Positions 1 through 7,599 of a DNA stretch of 16,396 nucleotides are shown in pieces (position 1 is the stretch's first letter; the number at the start of each line of letters is the position of its first letter). The notes below the pieces were generated by a model, which had not been told where the DNA came from, did no database searches, and saw only the letters and a list, made by a program, of their open reading frames with translations. The stretch comes from Actinomycetota bacterium (GTDB lineage: Bacteria; Actinomycetota; Acidimicrobiia; Acidimicrobiales; RAAP-2), in the NCBI GenBank assembly GCA_009701115.1, contig WLKR01000007.1, forward strand, positions 1 through 16,396, in the 5' to 3' direction. Position numbers and translations under genes: made by a program.

Positions 1-623
1 CCACCGGTGATGGTGTGGCAGGCGGCACAGTTCAACGCGAAGAGATTCAATCCTTCAGCTCGACTCGCATCGTTCGTGTTCACCACTGGAACGTAGGGGT
101 AGGCGTTCGAAAGTGAGTTAACCCATTCGGCAATTGCCAAACTCTGCAGAGAGCTCAGACGGGACGTCTTGCGGGCCGCCTGAATGGCCGTGGGGTCGGC
201 GGCCGGCATACGTCCAGAAGAGATCCAAAAGTCGATGACCGCGGGACCGAGGCCAATCAAGTTCGGGTAGGCCTCGGGGTTGCCCTTGGACAACACACCG
301 TCAGCCTTGACTCCGTGGCATGACGAGCAGTTCTGCATGTAGAGGGCTCGACCAATGGCTCGAAGTTCAGCGGCCGTCTTGCCGGTGATAGCCGATGGTG
401 ATTGGTAGGTAATGGCGTCAGAGCCGTACTGCACGACATTGCCCTTCGAGTCCTTGACGGTGTTAGTCGGCGTGGGCGCACCGATGTTGGAAGCCGGGCC
501 GGACCTTGCCCCAGTCGATGGTTCATCAGCGGCTTGAGCCGTGACGGCAAAGACCGAGAAAGTGCCTAGGAAGAGCACAAAGAGTGCGGCGAACGTGCGA
601 CGCAGTGTGGAGAGAATAATCAT
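1..623 (-). CDS. qcrC: QcrC, diheme cytochrome c subunit of the cytochrome bc1 complex (3' part missing)
   Basis: Membrane-anchored diheme c-type cytochrome that takes electrons from the Rieske protein and passes them directly to the aa3 oxidase in the actinobacterial bc1-aa3 supercomplex, acting on the outer face of the cytoplasmic membrane. The 207 visible residues show an N-terminal hydrophobic segment (about 10-30), a Pro/Ser/Thr-rich linker, then two heme-binding CxxCH motifs, CSSCH at 99-103 and CAACH at 199-203. Met139 in SGRMP is the likely axial ligand of the first heme. The gene leaves the window just after the second motif, so the rest of heme domain 2 and the usual C-terminal membrane anchor are not seen. 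The ATG at 623 lies 7 bases after the ctaE stop, so the two are co-transcribed; qcrA and qcrB would be expected next, outside the window. The ribosome binding site is weak. The identification is firm. Confidence 0.93.
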   Translation of the reverse strand, partial: MIILSTLRRTFAALFVLFLGTFSVFAVTAQAADEPSTGARSGPASNIGAPTPTNTVKDSKGNVVQYGSDAITYQSPSAITGKTAAELRAIGRALYMQNCSSCHGVKADGVLSKGNPEAYPNLIGLGPAVIDFWISSGRMPAADPTAIQAARKTSRLSSLQSLAIAEWVNSLSNAYPYVPVVNTNDASRAEGLNLFALNCAACHTITG

Positions 624-630
624 TCTTTGC

Positions 631-1227
631 CTACTTCAACAAGAAGAGGGCCGAGTACAAACCGACCCAGATGACGTCAACGAAGTGCCAGTAATAGGAG
701 ACACCTTGGAAGGCCGCCAGTTCACCAGCGTCGCCTTCGCGGCCCTTCATGCGGTAGAGCAAGAGGCCCATGGCGACGAGACCAAGGAATACGTGGAGAC
801 CGTGAAGACCGGTCGTGATGTAGAAGACCGAACCGTAGGAGTTTGTGTACCAGCGGGTCGTCAGGTTGATCCACTCGTAAACCTGGTTGGCGACAAAGAC
901 GGCACCCATAGCGATGGTGATCCAGACCCAGCGCTTGGCCTTGGCGCGCTGACGGTGCTCCTCGAGCCAGACGGCCCACTGCATCGTGCCCGACGACGCC
1001 ACCAGGATGATGGTGAAGATGCCGGCTTGCAACGTGTCGAGTTCGGTGCCGGTAGGCGGCCAAACGGGGACGTGTGCACGGATAGTAAACAGCGCGGCGA
1101 AGAGACCGGAGAAGAACATCAACTCCGAACCGAGCCAGATCATCACACCGATGGCCAGCATCGGTGGACGGTCGTGAACGATCTTGTCCTGCTTCGCCAG
1201 ACTTAGGGAGGAATTTGCCTGACTCAC
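631..1227 (-). CDS. ctaE: CtaE, cytochrome c oxidase (aa3) subunit III
   Basis: Structural subunit of the aa3-type terminal oxidase in the cytoplasmic membrane. It stabilises subunit I and the proton uptake path of the enzyme that reduces oxygen to water. The 198-residue protein has about five membrane segments, the short form usual in actinobacteria and lacking the first two helices of the seven-helix type. Family marks include Glu35 in WLGSELMFFSGLF, the YEW at 117-119, the HGLH pair at 142-145 and the C-terminal YYWHFVDVIWVGLY at 178-191. The start chosen is the GTG at 1227, which gives a polar leader of about 22 residues before the first helix, as in relatives; the next in-frame Met (residue 23) sits at the helix itself. 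No clear ribosome binding site precedes the GTG. It is followed after 7 bases by qcrC and preceded by helD on the same strand, 61 bases upstream. Confidence 0.95.
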   Translation of the reverse strand: MSQANSSLSLAKQDKIVHDRPPMLAIGVMIWLGSELMFFSGLFAALFTIRAHVPVWPPTGTELDTLQAGIFTIILVASSGTMQWAVWLEEHRQRAKAKRWVWITIAMGAVFVANQVYEWINLTTRWYTNSYGSVFYITTGLHGLHVFLGLVAMGLLLYRMKGREGDAGELAAFQGVSYYWHFVDVIWVGLYSALFLLK

Positions 1228-1288
1228 GACATATGTTCTACAAGGAAATGGTCCCTCTTCGCCACATTTGGGGAGACGGACCGTCCCT
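1228..1288 (-). promoter_or_regulatory. helD-ctaE spacer with two short palindromes
   Basis: This 61-base gap would hold the end of the helD transcript and, if separate, the promoter of ctaE-qcrC. It contains an odd palindrome GACGGACCGTC (1275-1285) just after the helD stop and an 8-base palindrome ACATATGT (1229-1236) one base before the ctaE GTG. The first can fold as a weak 5-bp hairpin with a bulge but has no following T-run, so it is not a convincing terminator. On the minus strand TAGAAC lies a few bases before the GTG and could be a -10 element for a leaderless message. None of this is strong. Confidence 0.25.
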
Positions 1289-3592
1289 TTAGGAAAGACT
1301 TGGGGGTAGTTCGCCGACGTGAACGATGGCCAACCGGCGGGTTGGCCGCGTCAGCGAGACGTACAAAGTGCGGAGTCCACGAGGGGTAATCGACCCGGCG
1401 GCGCCACCGCGGCTGGCAATTTCTGCGGGCTCCACGACGACCACACCGTCAAATTCAAGGCCGTTCGCCCCCTCGGATGGAATAACCACTATGTCCGCTG
1501 CTAAACCCGTTTCGAGATCATTCGCGGGGTCAATTGCAACTACCCCGTGCTGAGCGAGCAGGGCCACAATTTCTCCCACCCGCGTGGTGGTAACGATGAT
1601 GGCAATCCGGCCCCCGTGTACCCCGTCGAGCTCTTCGCGAGCCACCCGAGCCAGGGTCGCCCCCAGGGAGGCAGCGTCGCTACGGACGACTCGCGGCGCA
1701 CTTCCGGCGCGTCGCACCGGTACCGGCGGCTTGAGATCCGGCATCGCGGCGTGCAGAGTCGGTGCGGCAAACTCCAATACTTCTTCGGGCGTTCGATAAC
1801 TGACCGAGAGATCCACCCGGTTCGGCTTTTTCGTCGAAGCGAGGATCTCCATCGTCGCGTCCCACGACGCAGAAGCTGCGGCGGTCGTGGCTTGCGCCAT
1901 GTCACCCACGATGGTCATGGAGCCCGTCTCGTTACGACGGCCAATCACCCTCAATTGCATCGCCGACAGGTCTTGCGCCTCGTCCACGACGATGTGTCCG
2001 TGTTTAACGAACTCTGCTTCGTCAAAATCTCGTTCCACGACGCGAGTAACGACGGTGCGCTCGCGCAGGGCGGCGTCGCGGTGGTGATCGGGTAGCTGGT
2101 CAACATCTTCGAGCGTCAGTTCGCTGTCCACCACGCGGGAGTGTCCCCGGGGCTTCTTGCGGGGACCGAGCAGGACACGGGCTTCGTCAATGAGTGCCAA
2201 GTCTGCATCGGTCCACGGAATATCACTCATGTACTCCGAGCGAGAGCGAACGAGCAGGCTGATTTCATCGTCAGTGAGAATGTCCCGTCCGGCCACGCGA
2301 AGCAGTGGCTCGGCGCCGAAGAGGTCGTGGAGCAAATCTTGCCCGGTAAGTCGAGGCCATATTCTCTGGAGAATCTGCTTGAAGGCCGCCGTGACACGAA
2401 TCGCTTCTTCGAGTCCCCCTTCGACTTCTTCAATCTCCAGATGTTCGGCCGTTACGCCCGAACGTGTCCGATACTGGTCAGCCAATGCTCGAGCGAGCTC
2501 TCGCCCGACGACGCTTCGACGCGGATTGTGTTGCCCGCCTCGGCGTTTGGCCCGATCCACAATGGCCTTGGTCTCTTCTGGAGTCACCTTCAACACGAAA
2601 CGGCCAAAGGGCACATCCATGATTTTGCGTAGTGCGCGCTGACGAGTGGCCAATGCTCGGGCAATGACTTCCTGCATCCGAATATCGCCCTTGAGTTGTG
2701 CCAACTCGTCAGACTCTTTACCTCGGACCGCGACGCCCCGGACAAGATCAGTGACGGTCGTCAATGTGACGCCCGACTCGCCGAGTGACGGCAAGACGTT
2801 GCCGATGTAACCCATGAAGACCGGGTTCGGTCCCACGACCAAAACGCCACGTTGGCGCTCCAGTGTGGCGCGATAGGTATAGAGGAGGTACGCCGCACGG
2901 TGGAGGGCCACGGCGGTCTTCCCCGTTCCCGGTCCACCTTGTACCAACAAGATGGTGTTCAAGTCAGTTCGAATGATTTCGTCCTGCTCACGTTGAATCG
3001 TGTCGACGATGTCACCCATGCGACCGGTACGTGCTCGACCGAGGGCCGCGAGCAGTGCGGCCGGTCCACCCAGCGCCAAACCACCTTCGACAAGACCTTC
3101 TTCGTTGATGGCGGGTGCCGTCGACGACGCGTCAGCCATTTCGGCGCCTTCGTCAGAGAGGTACTCGTCTTCGACCGAGAGAACTTGGCGGTTGCGAATT
3201 GAGATATGCCGTCGGCGCGTCACCCCGAAGTTCTCGATTGCGGTGGCGCGATAGAACGCTTCGGCAATTGGGGCGCGCCAGTCAATGATGAGTTGGTTCT
3301 GATCGAGGTCGACAATGGAGATTCGACCGAGGCGATAGGTGGCCTCGCCCTTAGGGCTCGTCGCCGAAAAGTCGAGTCGGCCAAAGAAGAGTGGCGTATT
3401 GCCAATTTGGAGATGATCGATTCGGCGCAGAAAGTTATCCATTGCCCCGTCACGCACCGAGAGGTCGCCGGGGACCCCGTCCGAGACGGCGTAGCGCTTC
3501 CGGCTCAGTTCGGCGTCGGCCAGCATCTGGGCGTGCGCCTCATAGGCGAATTCGAGGAACGTCTGTTCTTCGGCTATTTCGCGCTCATGCAT
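1289..3592 (-). CDS. helD: HelD-family RNA polymerase-associated UvrD/Rep-like ATPase
   Basis: Superfamily 1 ATPase that, in studied relatives from Bacillus and Mycobacterium, binds RNA polymerase, releases it from stalled or non-productive DNA complexes and recycles it; some members (HelR) protect against rifamycins. The 767 residues begin with a charged helical stretch (1-35), which in the family enters the polymerase secondary channel, followed by the conserved DWRAPIAEAFYRA (104-116). Helicase motifs are all present: Q-like REQDEI (201-206), Walker A GGPGTGKT (219-226), Walker B VVDEAQD (535-541), motif III GDMAQAT (563-569), motif IV SYRTPEEVLEF (598-608), motif V GLEFDGVVVV (711-720) and motif VI YVSLTRPTRRL (744-754). 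The length and long insert (about 290-530) fit the actinobacterial class. The ATG at 3592 has an AGGA 6-9 bases upstream. It is transcribed divergently from hemE. The spacer lacks the full inverted repeat known as the rifamycin-associated element, so rifamycin control is not indicated. Confidence 0.92.
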   Translation of the reverse strand: MHEREIAEEQTFLEFAYEAHAQMLADAELSRKRYAVSDGVPGDLSVRDGAMDNFLRRIDHLQIGNTPLFFGRLDFSATSPKGEATYRLGRISIVDLDQNQLIIDWRAPIAEAFYRATAIENFGVTRRRHISIRNRQVLSVEDEYLSDEGAEMADASSTAPAINEEGLVEGGLALGGPAALLAALGRARTGRMGDIVDTIQREQDEIIRTDLNTILLVQGGPGTGKTAVALHRAAYLLYTYRATLERQRGVLVVGPNPVFMGYIGNVLPSLGESGVTLTTVTDLVRGVAVRGKESDELAQLKGDIRMQEVIARALATRQRALRKIMDVPFGRFVLKVTPEETKAIVDRAKRRGGQHNPRRSVVGRELARALADQYRTRSGVTAEHLEIEEVEGGLEEAIRVTAAFKQILQRIWPRLTGQDLLHDLFGAEPLLRVAGRDILTDDEISLLVRSRSEYMSDIPWTDADLALIDEARVLLGPRKKPRGHSRVVDSELTLEDVDQLPDHHRDAALRERTVVTRVVERDFDEAEFVKHGHIVVDEAQDLSAMQLRVIGRRNETGSMTIVGDMAQATTAAASASWDATMEILASTKKPNRVDLSVSYRTPEEVLEFAAPTLHAAMPDLKPPVPVRRAGSAPRVVRSDAASLGATLARVAREELDGVHGGRIAIIVTTTRVGEIVALLAQHGVVAIDPANDLETGLAADIVVIPSEGANGLEFDGVVVVEPAEIASRGGAAGSITPRGLRTLYVSLTRPTRRLAIVHVGELPPSLS

Positions 3593-3704
3593 AGGAGTCC
3601 TGCTTCCGGTACCTCTAGAAAGAGATGAGCAAGCCTAACGGGCAAATGGGGAATCAGGTTGGGGTATTAGAACCTACGATGACTACGCCGTTCCAGGAGG
3701 AGCC
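3593..3704. promoter_or_regulatory. Divergent helD / hemE promoter region
   Basis: This 112-base spacer must carry promoters in both directions. On the plus strand TACGAT (3675-3680) matches the actinobacterial -10 pattern TAnnnT and would place transcription start near 3687, leaving a short leader that contains the hemE ribosome binding site. No recognisable -35 lies at the right distance. The arms AGGTT (3656-3660) and AACCT (3671-3675) form an inverted repeat around and into this -10 and could be an operator. On the minus strand no promoter stands out. Positions are read by eye and tentative. Confidence 0.3.
3695..3700 (+). promoter_or_regulatory. Strong Shine-Dalgarno site of hemE
   Basis: AGGAGG stands four bases before the hemE ATG at 3705. 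It is the best ribosome binding site in the window and fixes the hemE start. As hemH and hemY have no free leader, it probably governs translation entry for the whole heme operon. Confidence 0.75.
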
Positions 3705-4742
3705 ATGACCGAGTCAAATTTCCTACGGGCCGCCCGTGGCGAGTCCGTCGACCACGTTCCCGTCTGGTTTATGCGCCAAGCCGGGCGGTCTTTGCCCGAG
3801 TACCGGGCCCTTCGCGGGTCGGGTTCAATTCTCGACGCCATCGCCGATCCGACCCTCGCCTGTGAGGTCACCATGCAGCCCGTCCGTCGATACGGGGTCG
3901 ATGCGGCAATTCTGTTCTCCGACATCGTTGTTCCCGTGGAGGCCATTGGTTTTGGCGTCGACGTTGTTCCCGGACGGGGACCCGTCGTGGCCAACCCGTT
4001 CAGCTCGCGAGCAGACCTTGATCGCCTGCGGCCGCTCGAGGACGCCGACATCGCTCACGTCACCAAAACCGTGGACCTGGTCGTTGAGCAACTCGCCCCA
4101 CTCAATGTTCCGCTCATCGGTTTTGCCGGCGCCCCGTTCACCGTCGCGAGTTACCTCGTCGAGGGCGCTCCCACTCGAACCTTTGGTGTCATCAAGGGAA
4201 TGATGCACGCCGATCCAGCGCTCTTTGATGCCCTCATGGATCGACTCATCCCCATCACCATTTCGTTTCTCCGCGCCCAGGTGCAGCACGGCGCGCAAGC
4301 TCTCCAGCTCTTTGACTCCTGGGCCGGCGCATTAACCCGTGACGAGTACGTGCGTTACGCCCTACCCGCCACCAAGCGAGTTCTCGAAGGGGTCGCCGAT
4401 CTCGATGTACCGACCATCCTGTTTGGTGTTGGCACTGGCGAACTTCTTGACCTCATGGCAACCGCGAATACCAACGTCATGGGTATTGACTGGCACGTTG
4501 ACCTCAATGAAGGTCGTCGTCGTGTCGGTGGTCGCCCCGTTCAGGGCAACCTCGATCCTGCCCGTTGTCTCAATGGCGCAGACCTCGCTGTCACTGCGGC
4601 CCGCGAGGTCCTGCAGCACGCCGGCACCGACGCCGGTCACATCTTCAACTTGGGTCACGGCGTGTTGCCCGAAACCGATCCGGCCGTTCTCGAAGCCGTT
4701 GTTCGCGTCGTACACGAAGAAGGAAAGGCTGGCGTTCGATGA
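3705..4742 (+). CDS. hemE: HemE, uroporphyrinogen III decarboxylase
   Basis: Cytosolic enzyme that removes the four acetate carboxyl groups of uroporphyrinogen III to give coproporphyrinogen III, with no cofactor. The 345-residue protein is full length. The N-terminal signature VPVWFMRQAGR (18-28) supplies the arginines that bind substrate carboxylates; Asp73 in LFSDIVVP is the catalytic aspartate; GFAGAPFTVASY (139-150) carries the conserved tyrosine; FDSWAG (203-208), GNLDP (281-285) and His318 in NLGHGVLPETDP complete the active site. No key residue is missing. The ATG is fixed by AGGAGG upstream. Its stop codon overlaps the hemH start as ATGA (4739-4742), so it is the first gene of a translationally coupled heme operon. 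It stands divergent from helD. Confidence 0.97.
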   Translation: MTESNFLRAARGESVDHVPVWFMRQAGRSLPEYRALRGSGSILDAIADPTLACEVTMQPVRRYGVDAAILFSDIVVPVEAIGFGVDVVPGRGPVVANPFSSRADLDRLRPLEDADIAHVTKTVDLVVEQLAPLNVPLIGFAGAPFTVASYLVEGAPTRTFGVIKGMMHADPALFDALMDRLIPITISFLRAQVQHGAQALQLFDSWAGALTRDEYVRYALPATKRVLEGVADLDVPTILFGVGTGELLDLMATANTNVMGIDWHVDLNEGRRRVGGRPVQGNLDPARCLNGADLAVTAAREVLQHAGTDAGHIFNLGHGVLPETDPAVLEAVVRVVHEEGKAGVR

Positions 4743-5644
4743 AGAAGATTGGCGTCCTCGTCATGGCCTACGGCACCCCGTCATCGACGGAAGCCATTGA
4801 GCCCTACTACACCCTCATTCGACACGGCCGGCCACCGACCCCCGAGCAGCTAGCCGACCTCACCCGTCGCTACAACGCCATCGGCGGCATCTCGCCATTG
4901 CGCGAACGAACCGACGCTCAAGTCAATGCACTGCGCGCCGAACTCGAGCGTCGTGCCCCGGGCCGCTTCGAAGTTCGCTTTGGGTCGAAGTACGAACCAC
5001 CAATGATCGAAGAGACGGGTGCAACATTCGTCGAGGACGGCTTTACCGACGTCATCGGCATCGTGTTGGCCCCACACTCATCTTCCATGTCGACCGACCA
5101 GTACATGGACCGGGCACGGGCGACGCTGACCGGCATCAACTTCACGGGCATCGGAGCTTGGTGGGACTTCCCCGGCTTCCTCGCGATTATTGCTAACCGG
5201 GTGAATGCCGCTCTCGCGCAGATCCCTGCCGAACGACGCGCCAGCACCGAGGTGCTCTTCAGTGCGCACTCGCTCCCCGAGAAAATTCTGCTCAACGGTG
5301 ACACCTATCCCGAGCAGCTCCGGGACTCGGCCGAGCAGGCGGCGAAAATCGCCGGCACCCCTCACTTCGACTTGGCGTGGCAGTCCGCCGGACGCACTCC
5401 CGACCCCTGGCTCGGGCCCGACATCTTGGACGTGCTGCGGACCAAGGCGGCCAGCGGCATCACTGACATTGTCTCGTGCCCCATTGGCTTTGTGTCCGAC
5501 CACCTCGAAGTGCTCTTTGACATCGACGTAGAGGCACAAGACGTGGCTCACGCGGTCGGCCTCAACCTCGTGCGCACGGAGTCGCTGAATGCGGCACCCG
5601 ACTTCATCGCTCTTCTCGCAGATGTGGTGATGGCCAACGAATGA
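4739..5644 (+). CDS. hemH: Ferrochelatase, probably coproporphyrin ferrochelatase (HemH/CpfC)
   Basis: Inserts ferrous iron into a porphyrin; in Gram-positive bacteria the usual substrate is coproporphyrin III. The start is the ATG at 4739 inside the ATGA overlap with hemE, giving 301 residues; the frame is open further upstream but that stretch is arginine-rich antisense-like sequence and not part of the fold. MKKIGVLVMAYGTP at the N-terminus matches the Bacillus enzyme, with Tyr11 at the place of its axial tyrosine. His177 in FSAHSLPEKI is the catalytic histidine and Glu257 in GFVSDHLEVLFDID its partner. WQSAGRTPDPWLGPD (215-229) is also conserved. There is a single cysteine (247), so the [2Fe-2S] cluster found in mycobacterial and many other actinobacterial ferrochelatases cannot form. 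The assignment of coproporphyrin as substrate is inference from the Gram-positive pathway. Confidence 0.95.
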   Translation: MKKIGVLVMAYGTPSSTEAIEPYYTLIRHGRPPTPEQLADLTRRYNAIGGISPLRERTDAQVNALRAELERRAPGRFEVRFGSKYEPPMIEETGATFVEDGFTDVIGIVLAPHSSSMSTDQYMDRARATLTGINFTGIGAWWDFPGFLAIIANRVNAALAQIPAERRASTEVLFSAHSLPEKILLNGDTYPEQLRDSAEQAAKIAGTPHFDLAWQSAGRTPDPWLGPDILDVLRTKAASGITDIVSCPIGFVSDHLEVLFDIDVEAQDVAHAVGLNLVRTESLNAAPDFIALLADVVMANE

Positions 5645-7062
5645 GTCGACGCTCTGTCGTTATTGTCGGCGGTGGTATCGCCGGCTTAGCCGCAGCGTGG
5701 GAGGCATCGGGAGGCAGCACGCCAGCCCCCGATGTGTTTGTTGAAGTTATCGAGTCGCTCCCTTCAACGGGCGGGGCGCTGCGCACGACGGAGTTTGGCG
5801 GACAGGTCATCGACCTCGGCGCCGACGGATTCCTCGCCACTCGTGGCGAGGCGACAGACTTCATTCGAGAGGTCGGCCTTGGCGACCAGCTCCGACCCAT
5901 TGGTGCGAGCGGGGCCTGGATCTACCTTCGGGGATATCTCGAGAAGATTCCGACCGGCTTGGTGCTGGGTGTTCCTACGCGGTGGGCACAACTTCGAACA
6001 ATGCAGCACCTGTCGCGTCGGGCAAAAATGGGGGCACTACGCGATCTCCTCGTGCCTCGACGACTCCGTTACACAGATGCGCTCACCATTGGGGAAATTC
6101 TGCGGAGCAAATTCGGTGACGCCCTCGTCGATGAACTGATTGAGCCGATGATTGGCGGTATTCAAGCCGGCCGCGTCGATGAACTCAGTGCCAAAGAAGT
6201 CTTTCCCGCGTTAGATGCCGCCGCCCGTAAAGGCGGCTCTCTGATGAAGGCAATTCGACCTGAGCCACCAACTACGCCCGCTACGCCTACGCCAATTTTC
6301 TTCTCGCTACAAGACGGTGTCGGCTCTCTGCCTCTACACGTACGCAAAATTCTTCAACAGCGGGGCGTCATCTTTCGCACTAGTGATCCCGTTACGGCTA
6401 TTCGCCTCATCACTGGTCAGTCGCACGCGTTGAGCGTGGAAACTGCCACATCAGTAACTCCGGCCGATGCCGTAGTTGTCGCCACGCCACCACAAGTCGC
6501 TGGGACACTCCTGGGTGACCTGGCGGCCGACGTGCGCCGCCTGGAGTTTGTCAGGAGTGCCAGCAGCACCATGGTGACCTTCGCCGTTCCTCGTGCCACC
6601 TGTCCGCTCCCTGAGAGCGGCACGGGCGTACTAATACCGCTACAGACCAACTTTGGTGCCGGCACCGATTCAATGGTCACGACCGCGGTGACGTTTCTCG
6701 ACCGGAAGTGGGCACATCTGCACGACCCACAGCTCGCACTGGTGCGTGTGCACACGGGACGGATAGACGATGTACGGGCGATGGCCATGAGCGACGATGA
6801 ACTCGTGAGTCGAGTCCACGGTGAATTGGCTCAGATATTTGGGACCTGGCCCGATGCCCACGAAACGCGAGTACAGCGATGGCCTCACGCGTTGCCGCAG
6901 TACTTCCCCTTGCACCAAACAATGGTGTCGGCGGCGCGAGCCGCTCTGGCGCCTCACGGAATATTTCTCGGCGGCATGGCCTACGACGGGGTGGGCGTGC
7001 CCGCCAGCATCGGATCGGGCCGACGGGCCGGACGTGAAGCGTTAACGCACGCTCAGAGGTAG
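5641..7062 (+). CDS. hemY: HemY/CgoX, oxygen-dependent coproporphyrinogen (or protoporphyrinogen) oxidase
   Basis: FAD enzyme that takes six electrons from a porphyrinogen to make the aromatic porphyrin; in the Gram-positive route it turns coproporphyrinogen III into coproporphyrin III. The 473-residue protein opens with the dinucleotide-binding strand SVVIVGGGIAGLAAAWEA (5-22), followed by GGALRTTEFGGQVIDLGADGF-type FAD contacts (about 44-64). It ends with the second FAD-contact region GGMAYDGVGVPASIGSGRRA (444-463). The length is normal for the family, and no export signal or strong membrane helix is seen, so it is soluble or peripheral. It starts at the ATG in the ATGA overlap with hemH (5641-5644). 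The 3' end overlaps the convergent HAD gene by 10 bases. hemQ (chdC), the last step of the coproporphyrin route, does not follow. Confidence 0.93.
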   Translation: MSRRSVVIVGGGIAGLAAAWEASGGSTPAPDVFVEVIESLPSTGGALRTTEFGGQVIDLGADGFLATRGEATDFIREVGLGDQLRPIGASGAWIYLRGYLEKIPTGLVLGVPTRWAQLRTMQHLSRRAKMGALRDLLVPRRLRYTDALTIGEILRSKFGDALVDELIEPMIGGIQAGRVDELSAKEVFPALDAAARKGGSLMKAIRPEPPTTPATPTPIFFSLQDGVGSLPLHVRKILQQRGVIFRTSDPVTAIRLITGQSHALSVETATSVTPADAVVVATPPQVAGTLLGDLAADVRRLEFVRSASSTMVTFAVPRATCPLPESGTGVLIPLQTNFGAGTDSMVTTAVTFLDRKWAHLHDPQLALVRVHTGRIDDVRAMAMSDDELVSRVHGELAQIFGTWPDAHETRVQRWPHALPQYFPLHQTMVSAARAALAPHGIFLGGMAYDGVGVPASIGSGRRAGREALTHAQR

Positions 7063-7553
7063 TAACCCGAGTGGATGTAGATACAGGGGACACCTTCGCG
7101 GACGTACATCGCGTGGTTCTTCGGATCATCATCGAGCGCTAAACGCAAATCAAAACCAGTTTCTCGGAGCTCGTGCACCACACTTCGCTTGAAATAGTCA
7201 ACGCCCGAGTAGTCGCCGAACTCGCGCATGATCAGAACATCCCAACGCAGCCCATATCGCTCCAGCCAACCCAACGTGTGGGGGGCGACACGACGAGGGC
7301 GACCGGTCAACAAGATAACTGTGAGATTGGAATCGAGAAGTTCCAGCAGTCGTTCAATTTCTTCGATAACGGGATCATCGCCACAGGCTTCGAAGAAACT
7401 CCGCCAGTCGCCATAATCGAGGTAGTGCTGCCGACCGGCGGCATCGGCGAGAACGCCGTCAATATCGAAAATAACAGCGGGTCCAGGGGTTATTTCGGCC
7501 GCTCGCCAATGCCAGTTTTCGGGAGAACCTTCGCGCATACTCACAGCATCCAT
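7053..7553 (-). CDS. HAD-superfamily phosphatase, polynucleotide-kinase-phosphatase-like
   Basis: Small 166-residue phosphatase fold with all four HAD motifs: I, FDIDGVLAD (29-37), with nucleophile Asp30 and acid/base Asp32; II, LLTGRP (82-87), with Thr84; III, Lys122; IV, LALDDDP (138-144). It has only a small helical cap insert (about 38-75). The region from motif II to the C-terminus, ending GVPCIYIHSGYY, resembles the 3'-phosphatase domain of T4-type polynucleotide kinase, so a nucleic-acid end or nucleotide phosphate is a possible substrate, but this is inference from pattern. No kinase domain is attached. The ATG at 7553 is chosen because GAGGTGA lies just upstream; an internal Met at residue 6 lacks such a site. 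It is divergent from the large membrane fusion gene with 46 bases between starts, and its 3' end overlaps hemY. Confidence 0.82.
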   Translation of the reverse strand: MDAVSMREGSPENWHWRAAEITPGPAVIFDIDGVLADAAGRQHYLDYGDWRSFFEACGDDPVIEEIERLLELLDSNLTVILLTGRPRRVAPHTLGWLERYGLRWDVLIMREFGDYSGVDYFKRSVVHELRETGFDLRLALDDDPKNHAMYVREGVPCIYIHSGYYL

Positions 7554-7557
7554 TGTC

Positions 7558-7564
7558 TCACCTC
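7558..7564 (-). promoter_or_regulatory. Shine-Dalgarno site of the HAD phosphatase gene
   Basis: On the minus strand GAGGTGA, a seven-base match to the anti-Shine-Dalgarno sequence, precedes the ATG at 7553 by four bases. It decides the start among several in-frame Met and Val codons. The remaining 35 bases up to the divergent GTG at 7600 show no clear promoter for either gene. Confidence 0.6.
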
Positions 7565-7599
7565 AACTCGGTGGCGCCATCTCTGCGAGACTAGGGGCC

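Noticed and set aside
257..550. 97-codon minus-strand frame inside qcrC
   Set aside because: It reads the Pro/Ser/Thr-rich QcrC linker and first heme region in a second frame; the qcrC frame has both CxxCH motifs and a signal segment.
541..1206. Long plus-strand open frame of 221 codons opposite ctaE
   Set aside because: It is rich in Asp, Glu, Arg and Gly without a fold pattern, lies exactly antisense to a clear oxidase subunit III gene, and arises from the GC bias of that gene's codons.
1275..1285. Palindrome GACGGACCGTC as a helD terminator
   Set aside because: The stem is short, the loop is poor and there is no T-run after it on the helD strand, so a terminator cannot be claimed.
1547..2632. 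Several plus-strand frames of 160-180 codons opposite helD
   Set aside because: They are antisense to well-conserved helicase motifs, have no ribosome binding site and show no recognisable domain.
3629..3635. Rifamycin-associated element upstream of helD
   Set aside because: Only one half, GGCTTGC on the minus strand, is present; the matching second half is absent.
4565..4738. Upstream extension of hemH by 58 codons
   Set aside because: The extension is arginine- and serine-rich, overlaps the end of hemE in another frame, and the ferrochelatase fold starts at MKKIGVLV at 4739, where the ATGA overlap also supports the start.
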